NCBI GenBank assembly: GCA_934446475.1
Contig: CAKSEH010000009.1
Coordinates: 1-64,000, forward strand
From: an uncultured Eubacteriales bacterium
GTDB taxonomy: Bacteria > Bacillota > Clostridia > Oscillospirales > Acutalibacteraceae
DNA length: 64,000 nucleotides
Direction: 5' to 3'
Within the stretch, counting starts at the first letter, position 1. Each line of letters opens with the position of its first letter. This document shows, one piece after another, positions 25,258 to 34,292 of the stretch. The position numbers and the translations under genes are program-made. A model generated the notes under the pieces. The model saw only the letters and a program-made list of their open reading frames with translations, was not told the DNA's origin and made no database searches.

Positions 25258-27633
25258 TTACTCCTTAACCTTAGAATCGGGGCCTATTGCAGACTCTGCA
25301 TATCCGCCTATTCGGATACTGTCCTCTGTAAATATATTTTTTTCCATATAATTTACGCCCTTTGTCAGCATTTCAACAGCGGTTGTATATCCGCCTATAC
25401 GGTTCGATACAATGCTGTTATATGAGCCGCTTATTGCAACCCCGCAATGCGGTGTAAGGTCAACAAATTCAGGGAGGTTCTTGGTGCAGGTGATGCTGTG
25501 CATACCGTCAAACAAATTCTGCCTTACGGAATTTCCGAACATTCCGAGAGTTCGTTTTATCCTGTCATCCTTGCAGTCTATGTAATTTTTGTTTACATCA
25601 AGCCACATTCCCTTTCCGCTGCCCTTTATCTGGCAGTGAAGAATATAGTTGAAGGCAACAACGCAGGTGCGCATTTTTTCATTATTGTAAAGGTGGCTGT
25701 AAAGTCTTATACCCGCCGAAAGCTCGATAATATGACCGGACATAACATTTTCTATGCCGCATAACCATATGAACTGCGTATGACCGTTTGAAGAGGCGGT
25801 GTTATTATCGACCCACATATTATGATAAGTTGCACAGACAACGGTAAACACAGTGTCATAGTCGGGCTTTACCGTCCACGGAGTGTCAAGAATAAGCCTT
25901 TTGCCGTCAACTCCGATAACTTTGCGGTACTGACCGAAACCCGTACCGTCAATTATGCAGACAAATCTGGAGTTTTCTCTGTTTGCTTCGGCAGACAGAA
26001 CAAAATCTTCGGAAACATCATCTTCTGTTTTTCCTATGACTATGTGATCATCGCCGATCTCATCGGCGGTTCCTGTCCAATCGCAGCTTCCGTTTTCACA
26101 CATATAAAGCTCGAGCGCATTACAGTTTCTCGCAACATCGTAAACTCTGTTCTGATAAACCCAATTGCTTTCAAAGCCCTGCTGCGACATAAGCGCTCTC
26201 CTGCCGCTTATAAAATCATTTTCGATAAATACCGAATCGTGAACGCCGGAAAAATAGGTCTGATCCATCTGCCTCGGCGAGCACTCAAATGTATTTTTTA
26301 TAATTCTTAAACGATAGTTTGCCGCCGGCATTACCCATATAGGAACAAGTGCGGTAAATTTACATTTATAAACCGTAAGCTCGGTATTGCTGCAGGTCGT
26401 AAGGAAAGCTGCGCTTATCGAACCGAATTCGGCATTCGGGTCATAGGTATTGTTTGCACCGCCGTCAACTTCAACATAATTTGCAAAAGCTCCGAAAACC
26501 TCGGCATTATCTTCCTGTGCAGAAACAAGTATTCCGATATCGGCTCCGCCCATTTCAAGGCGAAGACCTTCAACCCCTGCATCACCGCATATCCTTATAA
26601 GAGCTCCGTTTTTACGGGTTGCCCATATCTTTTGCCAATCCTTAGCCCAGCCCGAAACACCGGATTTTTTATAGGCAAAACCCATTTTAAGCCAGTCGGT
26701 TTCGATTCGTTTTCCGTAAACCGTGCGGACGGTCGTAGCACCCTTGCCTGCGCCCTGCAAAATAACACCGTCCCTCAGCGTGAGGGTATCGCTGATGCCG
26801 TAAACGCCGGCAGTCAAAATCAAAACTCCTCCGCCGTTTGCATAAAGACCGTCAAGCGCAGTCTGAATTTCATCCGTCATATCTTTAAATGCACCCTCAG
26901 CCGGAGCCGGAATAACCGCCGTGCGGCAAGGAGGAAGCATTATTTCATCCGCTGTTTCCCTGTTCCATTTGGTCCTGTAATATTCCGTAAGAGTATACTC
27001 GGAATCAACCGTTACCGTTACGGGTTTGCTCCAACCGTACAAACCGCCGTATCCCGAATGGAGATATACCTCATATTCACCGTTTTCCAGTGATTCTGGT
27101 ATTCTTATATGCATTGAATTCCTGTGAGAATCGTGCGGGTAATAATACATAAAAGGAGATAAAAATTCGGTGTCCTTAAATTCGCCGGTTGCCTTGTTTT
27201 TAAAGACAGCCTTCCTGTGCTGAACGGACCAAAATCCTATCCCGTAAAATGATGCGACCGCACCGGGATATACCTTTTTGAAGGTTTGCATCCATATATC
27301 CGGGGCATTTGCAACAAAGGGTTTTGAAATTCCGTTTTCATTTTCAACCCACATAACGGCGGTTCCCTCACGGGTGCCCTGATCCCCGCCGACAAAAATC
27401 ACCTGAGAGTCGACAAAGGTTGTGATTTTATATACCGTTGCGTCCTCAGGCGGAAACTCGGGCAGTTCTGCTCCCGGCAGACCGTAATCTTCGGTCTTTA
27501 CCGTTTCCCCTGTTTGGGGACGCCACCAATAAACTTTGTTTTCACGCCCGAAATTTTCTCCGAAAAGCTGTATAGCCTCTCCGTTTTCAAAGTTTACAAT
27601 TCTTGAGATTTGCGGTTTTGGATTTTTTGACAT
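25258..27633 (-). CDS. Right-handed beta-helix protein (pectate-lyase-3-like)
   Basis: A 791-residue protein without signal peptide. The N-terminus looks like an IPT/TIG-type beta fold (residues 8-130, NFENGEAIQLFGENFGREN). From about 250 onward a right-handed parallel beta-helix begins with the typical capping stretch DEIQTALDGLYANGGGVLIL followed by GVYGISDTLTLRDGVILQGAG. This architecture is shared by pectate lyases, GH28-related enzymes and glycan epimerases, and the catalytic class cannot be fixed. It is the first gene of the leftward operon, 102 nt after the inferred transcription start. Its position with GH94 and GH101-like genes suggests the first cytoplasmic cut of an imported glycan. 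Confidence 0.8.
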   Translation of the reverse strand: MSKNPKPQISRIVNFENGEAIQLFGENFGRENKVYWWRPQTGETVKTEDYGLPGAELPEFPPEDATVYKITTFVDSQVIFVGGDQGTREGTAVMWVENENGISKPFVANAPDIWMQTFKKVYPGAVASFYGIGFWSVQHRKAVFKNKATGEFKDTEFLSPFMYYYPHDSHRNSMHIRIPESLENGEYEVYLHSGYGGLYGWSKPVTVTVDSEYTLTEYYRTKWNRETADEIMLPPCRTAVIPAPAEGAFKDMTDEIQTALDGLYANGGGVLILTAGVYGISDTLTLRDGVILQGAGKGATTVRTVYGKRIETDWLKMGFAYKKSGVSGWAKDWQKIWATRKNGALIRICGDAGVEGLRLEMGGADIGILVSAQEDNAEVFGAFANYVEVDGGANNTYDPNAEFGSISAAFLTTCSNTELTVYKCKFTALVPIWVMPAANYRLRIIKNTFECSPRQMDQTYFSGVHDSVFIENDFISGRRALMSQQGFESNWVYQNRVYDVARNCNALELYMCENGSCDWTGTADEIGDDHIVIGKTEDDVSEDFVLSAEANRENSRFVCIIDGTGFGQYRKVIGVDGKRLILDTPWTVKPDYDTVFTVVCATYHNMWVDNNTASSNGHTQFIWLCGIENVMSGHIIELSAGIRLYSHLYNNEKMRTCVVAFNYILHCQIKGSGKGMWLDVNKNYIDCKDDRIKRTLGMFGNSVRQNLFDGMHSITCTKNLPEFVDLTPHCGVAISGSYNSIVSNRIGGYTTAVEMLTKGVNYMEKNIFTEDSIRIGGYAESAIGPDSKVKE

Positions 27634-27741
27634 TACATTACAACTCCCTTAAAGCCTTAAGGTCAGGCTCAAAACGCCCGTTTCCTGTGTTGTTTCCCTA
27701 TTAAACAACACAAAATTCCCCAAAAGGGCGCTTTCGTGCAC
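27634..27741 (-). promoter_or_regulatory. Structured 5' leader of the glycan-enzyme operon
   Basis: The leader contains a perfect 10-bp hairpin (TGTGTTGTTT at 27686-27695 with AAACAACACA at 27703-27712, 7-base loop), nested inside a CGCCC/GGGCG pairing (27675-27679 with 27726-27730). I see no T tract and no known riboswitch core. An attenuator or protein-binding leader is possible. Confidence 0.45.
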
Positions 27742-27770
27742 ATTATACACTACCTCACAGTTTAAGTCAA
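27742..27770 (-). promoter_or_regulatory. Consensus promoter of the glycan-enzyme operon
   Basis: TTGACT (27765-27770), a 17-bp spacer and TATAAT (27742-27747) on the minus strand. Confidence 0.9.
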
Positions 27771-27839
27771 TCAAATTTACTCTAAAATAAACAAAAATTT
27801 TTAAGCGCCGAATAAGAGAAATATTTTTTGTTTAAATTT

Positions 27840-27876
27840 ATGTAAAATCAGACATTTTTTATGTAAAAACGGACAT
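27840..27876 (+). promoter_or_regulatory. Two direct repeats 21 bp apart, AraC-type activator site candidate
   Basis: ATGTAAAATCAGACAT (27840-27855) is repeated as ATGTAAAAACGGACAT (27861-27876), 14 of 16 bases identical. The 21-bp offset puts both copies on the same helix face. They end 15 bp before the -35 box of the fucosidase promoter. Direct repeats at this spacing are typical of AraC/XylS-family sites. Each copy also has ATGT...ACAT ends. Confidence 0.6.
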
Positions 27877-27891
27877 AAAAAGCCCATATAT

Positions 27892-27921
27892 TTGACTTTG
27901 CCGTTTCTCCTAAGCTATAAT
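27892..27921 (+). promoter_or_regulatory. Promoter of the GH29 fucosidase gene
   Basis: TTGACT (27892-27897), an 18-bp spacer and TATAAT (27916-27921). Confidence 0.85.
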
Positions 27922-27965
27922 GAGCGTGAAATCTGCAGAAATCATTATTAACGGAGGACACGATT

Positions 27966-28979
27966 ATGACAAATGTTGAATGGTATAAATCGTCCGGATA
28001 CGGAATGATGCTTCACTGGGGACTTTATTCCCTGCTCGGAGGAGAATACAAAGGTAAGCGTGTGCACAGCTATGCAGAGTGGGCGCAATCTTACTTCCAA
28101 ATTTCCGTAAAAGATTACGAAAAGCTCGCCGCCGCCTTTAATCCGATATATTTTGACGCCGAAGAATATGTAAGCTTCGCAAAAAATCTCGGAATGAAAT
28201 ACATAGTTTTAACAACTAAGCATCACGACGGCTTCGCTATGTTCAAATCGCAGTGTGACAAATTCAATGTATATGATGCTACACCGTTTAAAAGAGACAT
28301 TCTCGGGGAATTTGCGGTCGCCTGCAAAAAATACGGCTTAAAGCTCGGAATATACTATTCTCAGGACCTTGACTGGCATCATCCGCACGGCGGCGGTTAT
28401 AAATCAAATCATATCTTTAACTGCGGCTCAACCTGGGATAACAGTTGGGATTTTAAGGGCGAAAAGGACTTTAACATATGCTTTGATGAAAAGATACTGC
28501 CGCAAATAAAAGAAATTATGTCAAATTACGGCGATATATGCCTTGCCTGGTTTGATGTTCCGATGACGATCAACGCAGAACAGAGCACAATAATATATAA
28601 CACCGTTAAAGAGCTCCAGCCCGACTGCCTCATAAACTCAAGGCTAGGAAACGGAAAATACGATTATGTATCCCTCGGCGACAATGAAATTCCCGAAACA
28701 GCCGAAAAAGTATCGGATACAGATATAGATTTCAATTCAATAGAGGGGTTCAAGCCGTCGCCGCTCGGTCTTTACGAAACTGCCGCAACGCTTAACGATA
28801 CCTGGGGATTTTCTTATTATGACCATAATTGGAAATCTCCCGAAACAATAGCCGAAAACAGAAAACATCTTAACTCTCTCGGAATAAATTACCTTTTAAA
28901 TGTAGGCCCCGACCCGCTCGGAAGAATACCTACCTCAGCCGCAGATATACTGATAAAGGCTTCCGAAATATACAAATAA
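27966..28979 (+). CDS. Alpha-L-fucosidase, GH29
   Basis: A 337-residue GH29 enzyme that would release terminal alpha-L-fucose. Landmarks are LHWGLYS near residue 16, the substrate-binding TTKHHDGFAMF (83-93), and Asp197 in LAWFDVP, which aligns with the GH29 nucleophile in the WFDG motif. It covers little more than the catalytic barrel; many fucosidases carry an extra C-terminal beta domain. There is no signal peptide, so it acts on intracellular oligosaccharide like the enzymes encoded divergently next to it. ACGGAGG precedes the ATG. A consensus promoter with AraC-type direct repeats lies upstream, and a strong terminator follows. Confidence 0.93.
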   Translation: MTNVEWYKSSGYGMMLHWGLYSLLGGEYKGKRVHSYAEWAQSYFQISVKDYEKLAAAFNPIYFDAEEYVSFAKNLGMKYIVLTTKHHDGFAMFKSQCDKFNVYDATPFKRDILGEFAVACKKYGLKLGIYYSQDLDWHHPHGGGYKSNHIFNCGSTWDNSWDFKGEKDFNICFDEKILPQIKEIMSNYGDICLAWFDVPMTINAEQSTIIYNTVKELQPDCLINSRLGNGKYDYVSLGDNEIPETAEKVSDTDIDFNSIEGFKPSPLGLYETAATLNDTWGFSYYDHNWKSPETIAENRKHLNSLGINYLLNVGPDPLGRIPTSAADILIKASEIYK

Positions 28980-28985
28980 ATCTTA

Positions 28986-29026
28986 CCCCGCCGTTTTCCT
29001 CATTTTGGGAAGCGGCGGGGATTTTT
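28986..29026 (+). terminator. Intrinsic terminator after GH29
   Basis: A CCCCGCCG/CGGCGGGG stem (28986-28993 with 29013-29020) extends inward through TTTTCC/GGGAAG pairs and is followed by ATTTTTC. Confidence 0.92.
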
Positions 29027-29028
29027 CA

Positions 29029-29057
29029 TTGACTTTATCTGTGCTTTACCTTATAAT
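29029..29057 (+). promoter_or_regulatory. Promoter of the pyrH-polC gene series
   Basis: TTGACT (29029-29034), a 17-bp spacer and TATAAT (29052-29057). It begins right after the fucosidase terminator. Confidence 0.9.
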
Positions 29058-29095
29058 ATATATTTAGTATAAGCCTAATTTAAGGAGTGTTTAAA

Positions 29096-29800
29096 ATGAA
29101 GCCCGTTTATAAAAGAATTCTGCTGAAATTAAGCGGAGAGGTGCTCGCAGGAGAAAAAGGTACAGGTATCGATTTCGATAAAGTCACCGATGTATGCAAG
29201 CGTATTAAAGAATGCGTCGATATGGGGGTGCAGATGGCGATCGTCGTCGGAGGAGGAAACTTCTGGAGAGGCAGATCCTCGGGTAAAATGGATCGTACGA
29301 GAGCCGATCATATGGGTATGCTCGCAACCACTATAAATTCGCTTGCTTTGTGCGACGCTTTAGAGCAGCTCGGAGTTACGGCAAGGGTACAGACAGCCAT
29401 TGAAATGCGCCAAATAGCAGAACCTTATATCAGGAACAAGGCAATAAGACACCTTGAAAAGGGCAGAGTTGTTATATTCGGCTGCGGAACCGGAAACCCG
29501 TTCTTCTCAACCGACACCGCCGCAGCGCTCAGGGCTGCGGAAATAGGTGCAGATGTTATATTCAAAGCCACTAATGTTGACGGCATATATGACAGCGACC
29601 CCAAAACAAATCCGAACGCCAAAAAGTTCGACGAACTTACGCATTACGAAGTCCTTAAAATGAAACTTAATGTTATGGACAGTACGGCGGCTTCACTCTG
29701 TATGGATAACGAAATCAAAATACTCGTATTCAATTTAAACGATCCCGATAATATAACAAGAGCCGTTACCGGAAAACACAACGGCACACTTGTGAAATAA
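29096..29800 (+). CDS. pyrH: UMP kinase
   Basis: A 234-residue bacterial UMP kinase of the amino acid kinase fold, converting UMP to UDP with ATP. Motifs are RILLKLSGEVL at the amino end, VVGGGNFWRG for phosphate binding, DHMGMLATTINSLAL and VDGIYDSDPKTNP. The ATG at 29096 is used because AAGGAG lies 8 bp upstream; a GTG at 29087 falls inside that site. It heads the conserved pyrH-frr-uppS-cdsA-dxr-rseP-ispG-polC series. The usual upstream partners rpsB and tsf are absent, and a fucosidase gene sits there instead. Confidence 0.98.
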   Translation: MKPVYKRILLKLSGEVLAGEKGTGIDFDKVTDVCKRIKECVDMGVQMAIVVGGGNFWRGRSSGKMDRTRADHMGMLATTINSLALCDALEQLGVTARVQTAIEMRQIAEPYIRNKAIRHLEKGRVVIFGCGTGNPFFSTDTAAALRAAEIGADVIFKATNVDGIYDSDPKTNPNAKKFDELTHYEVLKMKLNVMDSTAASLCMDNEIKILVFNLNDPDNITRAVTGKHNGTLVK

Positions 29801-29820
29801 TCTGAAAGAAGGCTTAAATT

Positions 29821-30375
29821 ATGAATGAACTTTTAAAGGCAACAGAGGAAAGAATGAACAAATCAATATCCGCTCTTGAGAGAGAATATAAGAGCATAAG
29901 AGCAGGAAGAGCAAATATTTCTGTTCTTGATAAAATTTCGGTTGACTATTACGGCGTTCCCACTCCCATTCAGCAAATGGCGGCGGTATCTGTTCCGGAG
30001 GCAAGAACAATAATAATTCAGCCTTGGGACGCAAGTACCCTTAAGGATATCGAAAGGGCAATTCTCACTTCCGATATCGGAATAAATCCTCAGAATGACG
30101 GTAAGGTTATCCGTCTTAACTTCCCGCCTCTCACAGAGGAGCGCAGAAAGGAAATCGTTAAGGAAGTTCGCAAAAAAGCCGAGGAAGCAAAGGTCGCCGT
30201 CCGCAATCAGCGCAGAGAGGCCCTTGATAAATTAAAGGCTCTCAAAAAAGGCGGTTCGATAACCGAGGACGACGAGGCAAACGGCGAAAAGAAAATACAG
30301 AATCTTACCGATAAATTCTGTAAAGAGACCGATTCCTTAGGCGAAGCCAAAGAAAAGGAAATAATGGAAATATAA
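29821..30375 (+). CDS. frr: Ribosome recycling factor
   Basis: A 184-residue protein of standard family length that, with EF-G, splits post-termination ribosomes. Typical stretches are EREYKSIRAGRANISVLDKI, VDYYGVPTPIQQMA, and the domain-closing LTEERRKEIVKEVRKKAEEA. AGAAGG lies upstream of the ATG, and the gap from pyrH is 20 bp, so the two are cotranscribed. Confidence 0.98.
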   Translation: MNELLKATEERMNKSISALEREYKSIRAGRANISVLDKISVDYYGVPTPIQQMAAVSVPEARTIIIQPWDASTLKDIERAILTSDIGINPQNDGKVIRLNFPPLTEERRKEIVKEVRKKAEEAKVAVRNQRREALDKLKALKKGGSITEDDEANGEKKIQNLTDKFCKETDSLGEAKEKEIMEI

Positions 30376-30392
30376 CTGTTAGGAAGATTTAT

Positions 30393-31112
30393 TTGCCTTT
30401 GTTTAAAAAAAGACCGAGAGATGAACACCGAATCCTGCCGAACCATATCGCAATTATTATGGACGGTAACGGAAGATGGGCAAAAAAGCGCTCTCTGCCC
30501 CGCTCGGCAGGTCATTCGGCAGGTGCCAAAACTTTTAAGACCATTGCAAGATACTGTAATAAAATAGGCATCAAATACCTTACCGTTTATGCTTTTTCAA
30601 CCGAAAATTGGAAGAGACCGAAAGCGGAGGTTGACGCACTTATGGATCTCCTCCGTTCGTATCTTAAGGATACCGCTTCGTTTAAGGAAGAAAATATAAA
30701 GCTGAGGTTCATAGGCGAACGTGCGCCGCTTGCGCAGGACCTTAAAGACCTTATGGAAAAAGCCGAGGATGACTCTGCCGATGCCACGGGTCTTACGCTG
30801 AATCTTGCCGTAAATTACGGAGGAAGAGACGAGATAGTGCACGCTGTGAGGGCTCTTATAAAGGACGGGGCAGCGCCCGAGGAAATAACGGAACAGTCGA
30901 TTTCAAAAAGGCTGTATACGGCAGATCAGCCTGATCCCGACTTTATAATAAGACCGAGCGGCGAATACAGGCTCTCAAACTTTCTTATCTGGCAGTCTGC
31001 ATATGCCGAATACTGGTTTTCCGATGTCTTATGGCCTGATTTTAAACCCAAGCACCTTGAACAGGCTATTGACGATTACAGTAAAAGAAACCGCCGTTTC
31101 GGCGGAGTATAG
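30393..31112 (+). CDS. uppS: Isoprenyl transferase (undecaprenyl diphosphate synthase)
   Basis: A 239-residue cis-prenyltransferase making the C55 lipid carrier for cell wall synthesis. The catalytic Asp24 sits in IIMDGNGRWAKKR, and the second diphosphate-binding motif is RPSGEYRLSNFLIWQ. Translation seems to start at a TTG (30393) preceded by AGGAAG; no ATG lies close. It follows frr by 17 bp. Confidence 0.97.
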   Translation: MPLFKKRPRDEHRILPNHIAIIMDGNGRWAKKRSLPRSAGHSAGAKTFKTIARYCNKIGIKYLTVYAFSTENWKRPKAEVDALMDLLRSYLKDTASFKEENIKLRFIGERAPLAQDLKDLMEKAEDDSADATGLTLNLAVNYGGRDEIVHAVRALIKDGAAPEEITEQSISKRLYTADQPDPDFIIRPSGEYRLSNFLIWQSAYAEYWFSDVLWPDFKPKHLEQAIDDYSKRNRRFGGV

Positions 31113-31118
31113 CAAGAC

Positions 31119-31153
31119 AGACAAATCGGAGCATATAACGGATTTGTCTATTT
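31119..31153 (+). terminator. Weak hairpin between uppS and cdsA
   Basis: A 9-bp stem (AGACAAATC at 31119-31127 with GATTTGTCT at 31141-31149) is followed by ATTTT. It lies in the 107-bp gap inside the gene series and could reduce readthrough into cdsA. Confidence 0.4.
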
Positions 31154-31219
31154 TAACAATGCAACGCAGAAAAGCCTGCAAATACACAGAAAGACTTATC
31201 TGCCAAGGAGCGTTCATTT

Positions 31220-32098
31220 ATGAAAACAAGAATTATTTCGGGTGCAGTGCTGATTGCCGTTATTGCGGCAGTGCTGACACTTTCAAAAACAGTCAGTCCG
31301 TACTTTATAACGGTTTTTATAGCCGCAGCCGCTGCACTCGCAGCTTTTGAGCTTATAAGAAATGCCGCAAAGGTATCATCGTCCGTTGCGGTTGCAGGCT
31401 CTATGATTTATGTTTTCATTATGATATTTTTGCTTGATAAAAACATATCGTCAAAAATAATCGGATATTGTTTATTGTCAGATGTAACACTCTCGGGTGC
31501 AAAGGGGTTTTTCCTTTCAAACTGGAATTCTTACCCGTTTATTTTAAGCGTCGTATACTTTGTTTTTGCCGTGTTTACGGTGCTTAAGCTTCATAAGCAG
31601 TTTCCGCTTGAAAGAATAGCCGTTTTCAGCTCAATGCCGATCTTCTTAAGTTATACTTTCAGCACTCTGGGAAGTATTATAAATCATAAAAACGGAATAT
31701 ACTATTTACTGTTATTGCTTAATTTTTCGGCGGTCTGCGACACGGGCGCATATTTTGTCGGAAGCACACTCGGAAAACATAAGCTTTGCCCCGAAATAAG
31801 TCCGAAAAAGACAGTGGAGGGTGCGCTCGGCGGCATTGTTTCAAGCGTTGTCGTCGCATTGATACTTGTATTTGCGTTTTCTCGCACAGAGCATATTGTT
31901 TCAACGCTGCTCCTCACAGTGCCTATGTGCATACTCGGTATGTTCGGAGATCTTTTCGCCTCTGCAATAAAGCGCAGTGCCGGAATAAAAGATTACGGAA
32001 CGCTTATACCGGGTCACGGAGGTATACTCGACCGTTTCGACAGCATACTTATGATAGCTCCTGTTTTGTATATACTTGAAAGCTTCGGGGTAATTTAA
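31220..32098 (+). CDS. cdsA: Phosphatidate cytidylyltransferase
   Basis: A 292-residue integral membrane enzyme that makes CDP-diacylglycerol from phosphatidate and CTP. Multiple hydrophobic helices are followed by the family signature near residues 254-280 (SAIKRSAGIKDYGTLIPGHG, then GILDRFDSI). AAGGAG precedes the ATG by 9 bp. Its stop overlaps the dxr start as TAATG, showing translational coupling. Confidence 0.97.
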   Translation: MKTRIISGAVLIAVIAAVLTLSKTVSPYFITVFIAAAAALAAFELIRNAAKVSSSVAVAGSMIYVFIMIFLLDKNISSKIIGYCLLSDVTLSGAKGFFLSNWNSYPFILSVVYFVFAVFTVLKLHKQFPLERIAVFSSMPIFLSYTFSTLGSIINHKNGIYYLLLLLNFSAVCDTGAYFVGSTLGKHKLCPEISPKKTVEGALGGIVSSVVVALILVFAFSRTEHIVSTLLLTVPMCILGMFGDLFASAIKRSAGIKDYGTLIPGHGGILDRFDSILMIAPVLYILESFGVI

Positions 32099-33240
32099 TG
32101 AAAGAACTTATAATTTTAGGGTCAACCGGTTCGATAGGAACTCAGGCCTTAGATGTCGTAAGGCAAAGAAAAGATATAAAAATAACCGCTCTTGCGGCTT
32201 ATAAAAACGCAGAGATTATGGAAAAACAGGCAAGAGAATTTTCTCCTCTTGCCGTTGCTCTTTATGATGAAAATGCAGCCCGTGACCTTAAAATAAGACT
32301 TGCCGATACCGATATAAAGGTTTTATCGGGTGAAAGCGGAGTTTTACAGCTTGCCTCAGGCAGGGGCGACACGGTTTTGAGTGCAATAGTAGGAATTGCC
32401 GGACTTCGCCCGACTCTCGCAGCAATTTCGGCGCAAAAAACCATAGCCCTTGCAAATAAGGAAACCCTTGTAACTGCCGGAGATATAGTAAAACGGAAGT
32501 TAAAAGAGCACGGAGTGGCTCTTCTCCCGGTTGACAGCGAACATTCCGCAATTTTCCAATCGCTTCAGGGAGCACCGAAAGGCTCTCTCAGACGGATACT
32601 GCTTACCGCTTCCGGAGGTCCGTTTTTCAAAAAGACTGCAAAAGAGCTTGAAAATGTCACGGCGGCGGATGCCTTAAAGCATCCGAATTGGTCTATGGGA
32701 GCAAAAATAACCGTTGACTCTGCCACTCTTATGAATAAAGGGCTTGAGGTCATAGAAGCTGTTCATCTTTTTGATGTTAAGCCCGATAATATCGAAGTTC
32801 TTGTCCACAGACAGAGCATACTTCATTCTGCCGTTGAATTAAGCGACGGTGCGGTTATAGCGCAACTAGGAACGCCGGATATGCGTCTGCCGATACAGTA
32901 TGCCCTTACCTATCCCGAAAGGGGCGAATGCTTTGAAAGACTTGACCTTTTCAAAACAGGCTCTCTCACATTCGAAAAGCCCGATACAGATACCTTCAAA
33001 TGTCTTCCCGTCTGCATAAATGCAATAAAGCTCGGCGGGCTTTGTCCCGCATTTATAAACGGATCCAACGAAGAAGCTGTCAGGCTCTTTCTTGATAATA
33101 AAATCAAATTTATTAAGATAGGTGAACTTATGGAAGAAGCTCTCTGCCGTGCGCCCAAAGTAAAAACCTTTGATGTTGACGATATATTTGAAGCCGACAA
33201 AGAGGCAAGGGCGTTTGTCAGAAGTATTTCTCAGGTGTGA
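32098..33240 (+). CDS. dxr: 1-deoxy-D-xylulose-5-phosphate reductoisomerase
   Basis: A 380-residue MEP-pathway enzyme converting DXP to MEP with NADPH. The nucleotide-binding LGSTGSIGTQALDVV is at the amino end. NKETLVTAG, PVDSEHSAIFQSLQG, SGGPFF and HPNWSMGAKITVDSATLMNK form the metal and substrate site. The first base of its ATG is the last base of the cdsA stop. With ispG three genes downstream, the window encodes two steps of the MEP pathway. Confidence 0.98.
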   Translation: MKELIILGSTGSIGTQALDVVRQRKDIKITALAAYKNAEIMEKQAREFSPLAVALYDENAARDLKIRLADTDIKVLSGESGVLQLASGRGDTVLSAIVGIAGLRPTLAAISAQKTIALANKETLVTAGDIVKRKLKEHGVALLPVDSEHSAIFQSLQGAPKGSLRRILLTASGGPFFKKTAKELENVTAADALKHPNWSMGAKITVDSATLMNKGLEVIEAVHLFDVKPDNIEVLVHRQSILHSAVELSDGAVIAQLGTPDMRLPIQYALTYPERGECFERLDLFKTGSLTFEKPDTDTFKCLPVCINAIKLGGLCPAFINGSNEEAVRLFLDNKIKFIKIGELMEEALCRAPKVKTFDVDDIFEADKEARAFVRSISQV

Positions 33241-33245
33241 TGATT

Positions 33246-34286
33246 ATGAATGTATGGAACAATATCTGGCCGTATCTGATAGCGGTGCTTTTATTTTTAG
33301 TGCTGATAATAATTCACGAATTCGGTCATTTTATCGCCGCAAAGCTGCTTCGGGTAAGAGTGAACGAATTTGCGGTGGGGTTCGGTCCGAAACTCTTTTC
33401 AAAAAAATTCGGAGAGACCAAATACAGTTTGAACCTTATCCCGTTAGGCGGATACTGCGCTATGGAGGGTGAGGACGAAACAAGCGGAGATGACAGGGCA
33501 TTCTGCAACAAAAAGCCGTGGCGCCGATTTATAATCGTTGCTATGGGAGCAATTTTCAATCTTTTGCTCGGTCTTATTTTAGTGGCGATTGCAATAGCTC
33601 CGCAAAAATATTTTTTAACAACAAAAGTATCACAGTTTGCCGATAACGCAGTTTCGATAAATTACGGTCTTAAAGAAAACGACAGGATAGTTGCGGTTGA
33701 CGGAAGAAAAATCTATTCCGATTATGATTTAAGCTATGCTTTTACAAATGTTAAGGACGGTAAAATAGATATAACCGTTGAACGGGACGGCGAGAAAAAA
33801 GAGCTTAAAAATGTTAAATTTGATACTGCCGAGGCGGACGGTATCTCATATCTTAAAGTTGATTTTTATGTTTATGCCGAAAGCAAAACATTTCTTCATT
33901 ACATTAAAAACATATTTTTAACGGCGTTTTCCTACTGCGCCGTCATTTGGCGTTCGCTTATCGACCTTATAAGCGGAAAGTACGGTATAAGTGCAGTTTC
34001 GGGACCTGTGGGACTGACGGCTGCAATAGGCAGCGTTGCAAAACAAAATCTTATGTCTCTTATACCGATAATGGCTCTTATTTCGATAAACCTGGGGTTG
34101 TTTAACCTTTTCCCCCTCCCCGCTCTCGACGGCGGCAGACTTTTATTTATTCTGATCGAAATGATATTTAAAAAGCCGGTTCCTCAGAAATACGAATCCG
34201 CCGTTCACGCTGCCGGTTTTATAATTCTGCTCGGATTTATGCTGCTTGTAACAGCAAAGGATATATGGACTCTTATATCAGGGTGA
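33246..34286 (+). CDS. rseP: RIP-type site-2 zinc metalloprotease
   Basis: A 346-residue intramembrane protease of the S2P family. The zinc site HEFGH (His24, Glu25, His28) lies in the first membrane helix, one PDZ domain follows (about residues 125-190, VSINYGLKENDRIVAVDGRK), and the third metal ligand is in NLFPLPALDGGRL near the C-terminus. The ATG at 33246 is best placed relative to AGGTG; GTG 33237 and ATG 33240 overlap the dxr stop. It probably cleaves membrane anti-sigma factors or leftover signal peptides, and its target is not shown here. Confidence 0.95.
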   Translation: MNVWNNIWPYLIAVLLFLVLIIIHEFGHFIAAKLLRVRVNEFAVGFGPKLFSKKFGETKYSLNLIPLGGYCAMEGEDETSGDDRAFCNKKPWRRFIIVAMGAIFNLLLGLILVAIAIAPQKYFLTTKVSQFADNAVSINYGLKENDRIVAVDGRKIYSDYDLSYAFTNVKDGKIDITVERDGEKKELKNVKFDTAEADGISYLKVDFYVYAESKTFLHYIKNIFLTAFSYCAVIWRSLIDLISGKYGISAVSGPVGLTAAIGSVAKQNLMSLIPIMALISINLGLFNLFPLPALDGGRLLFILIEMIFKKPVPQKYESAVHAAGFIILLGFMLLVTAKDIWTLISG

Positions 34287-34292
34287 TGTTTA

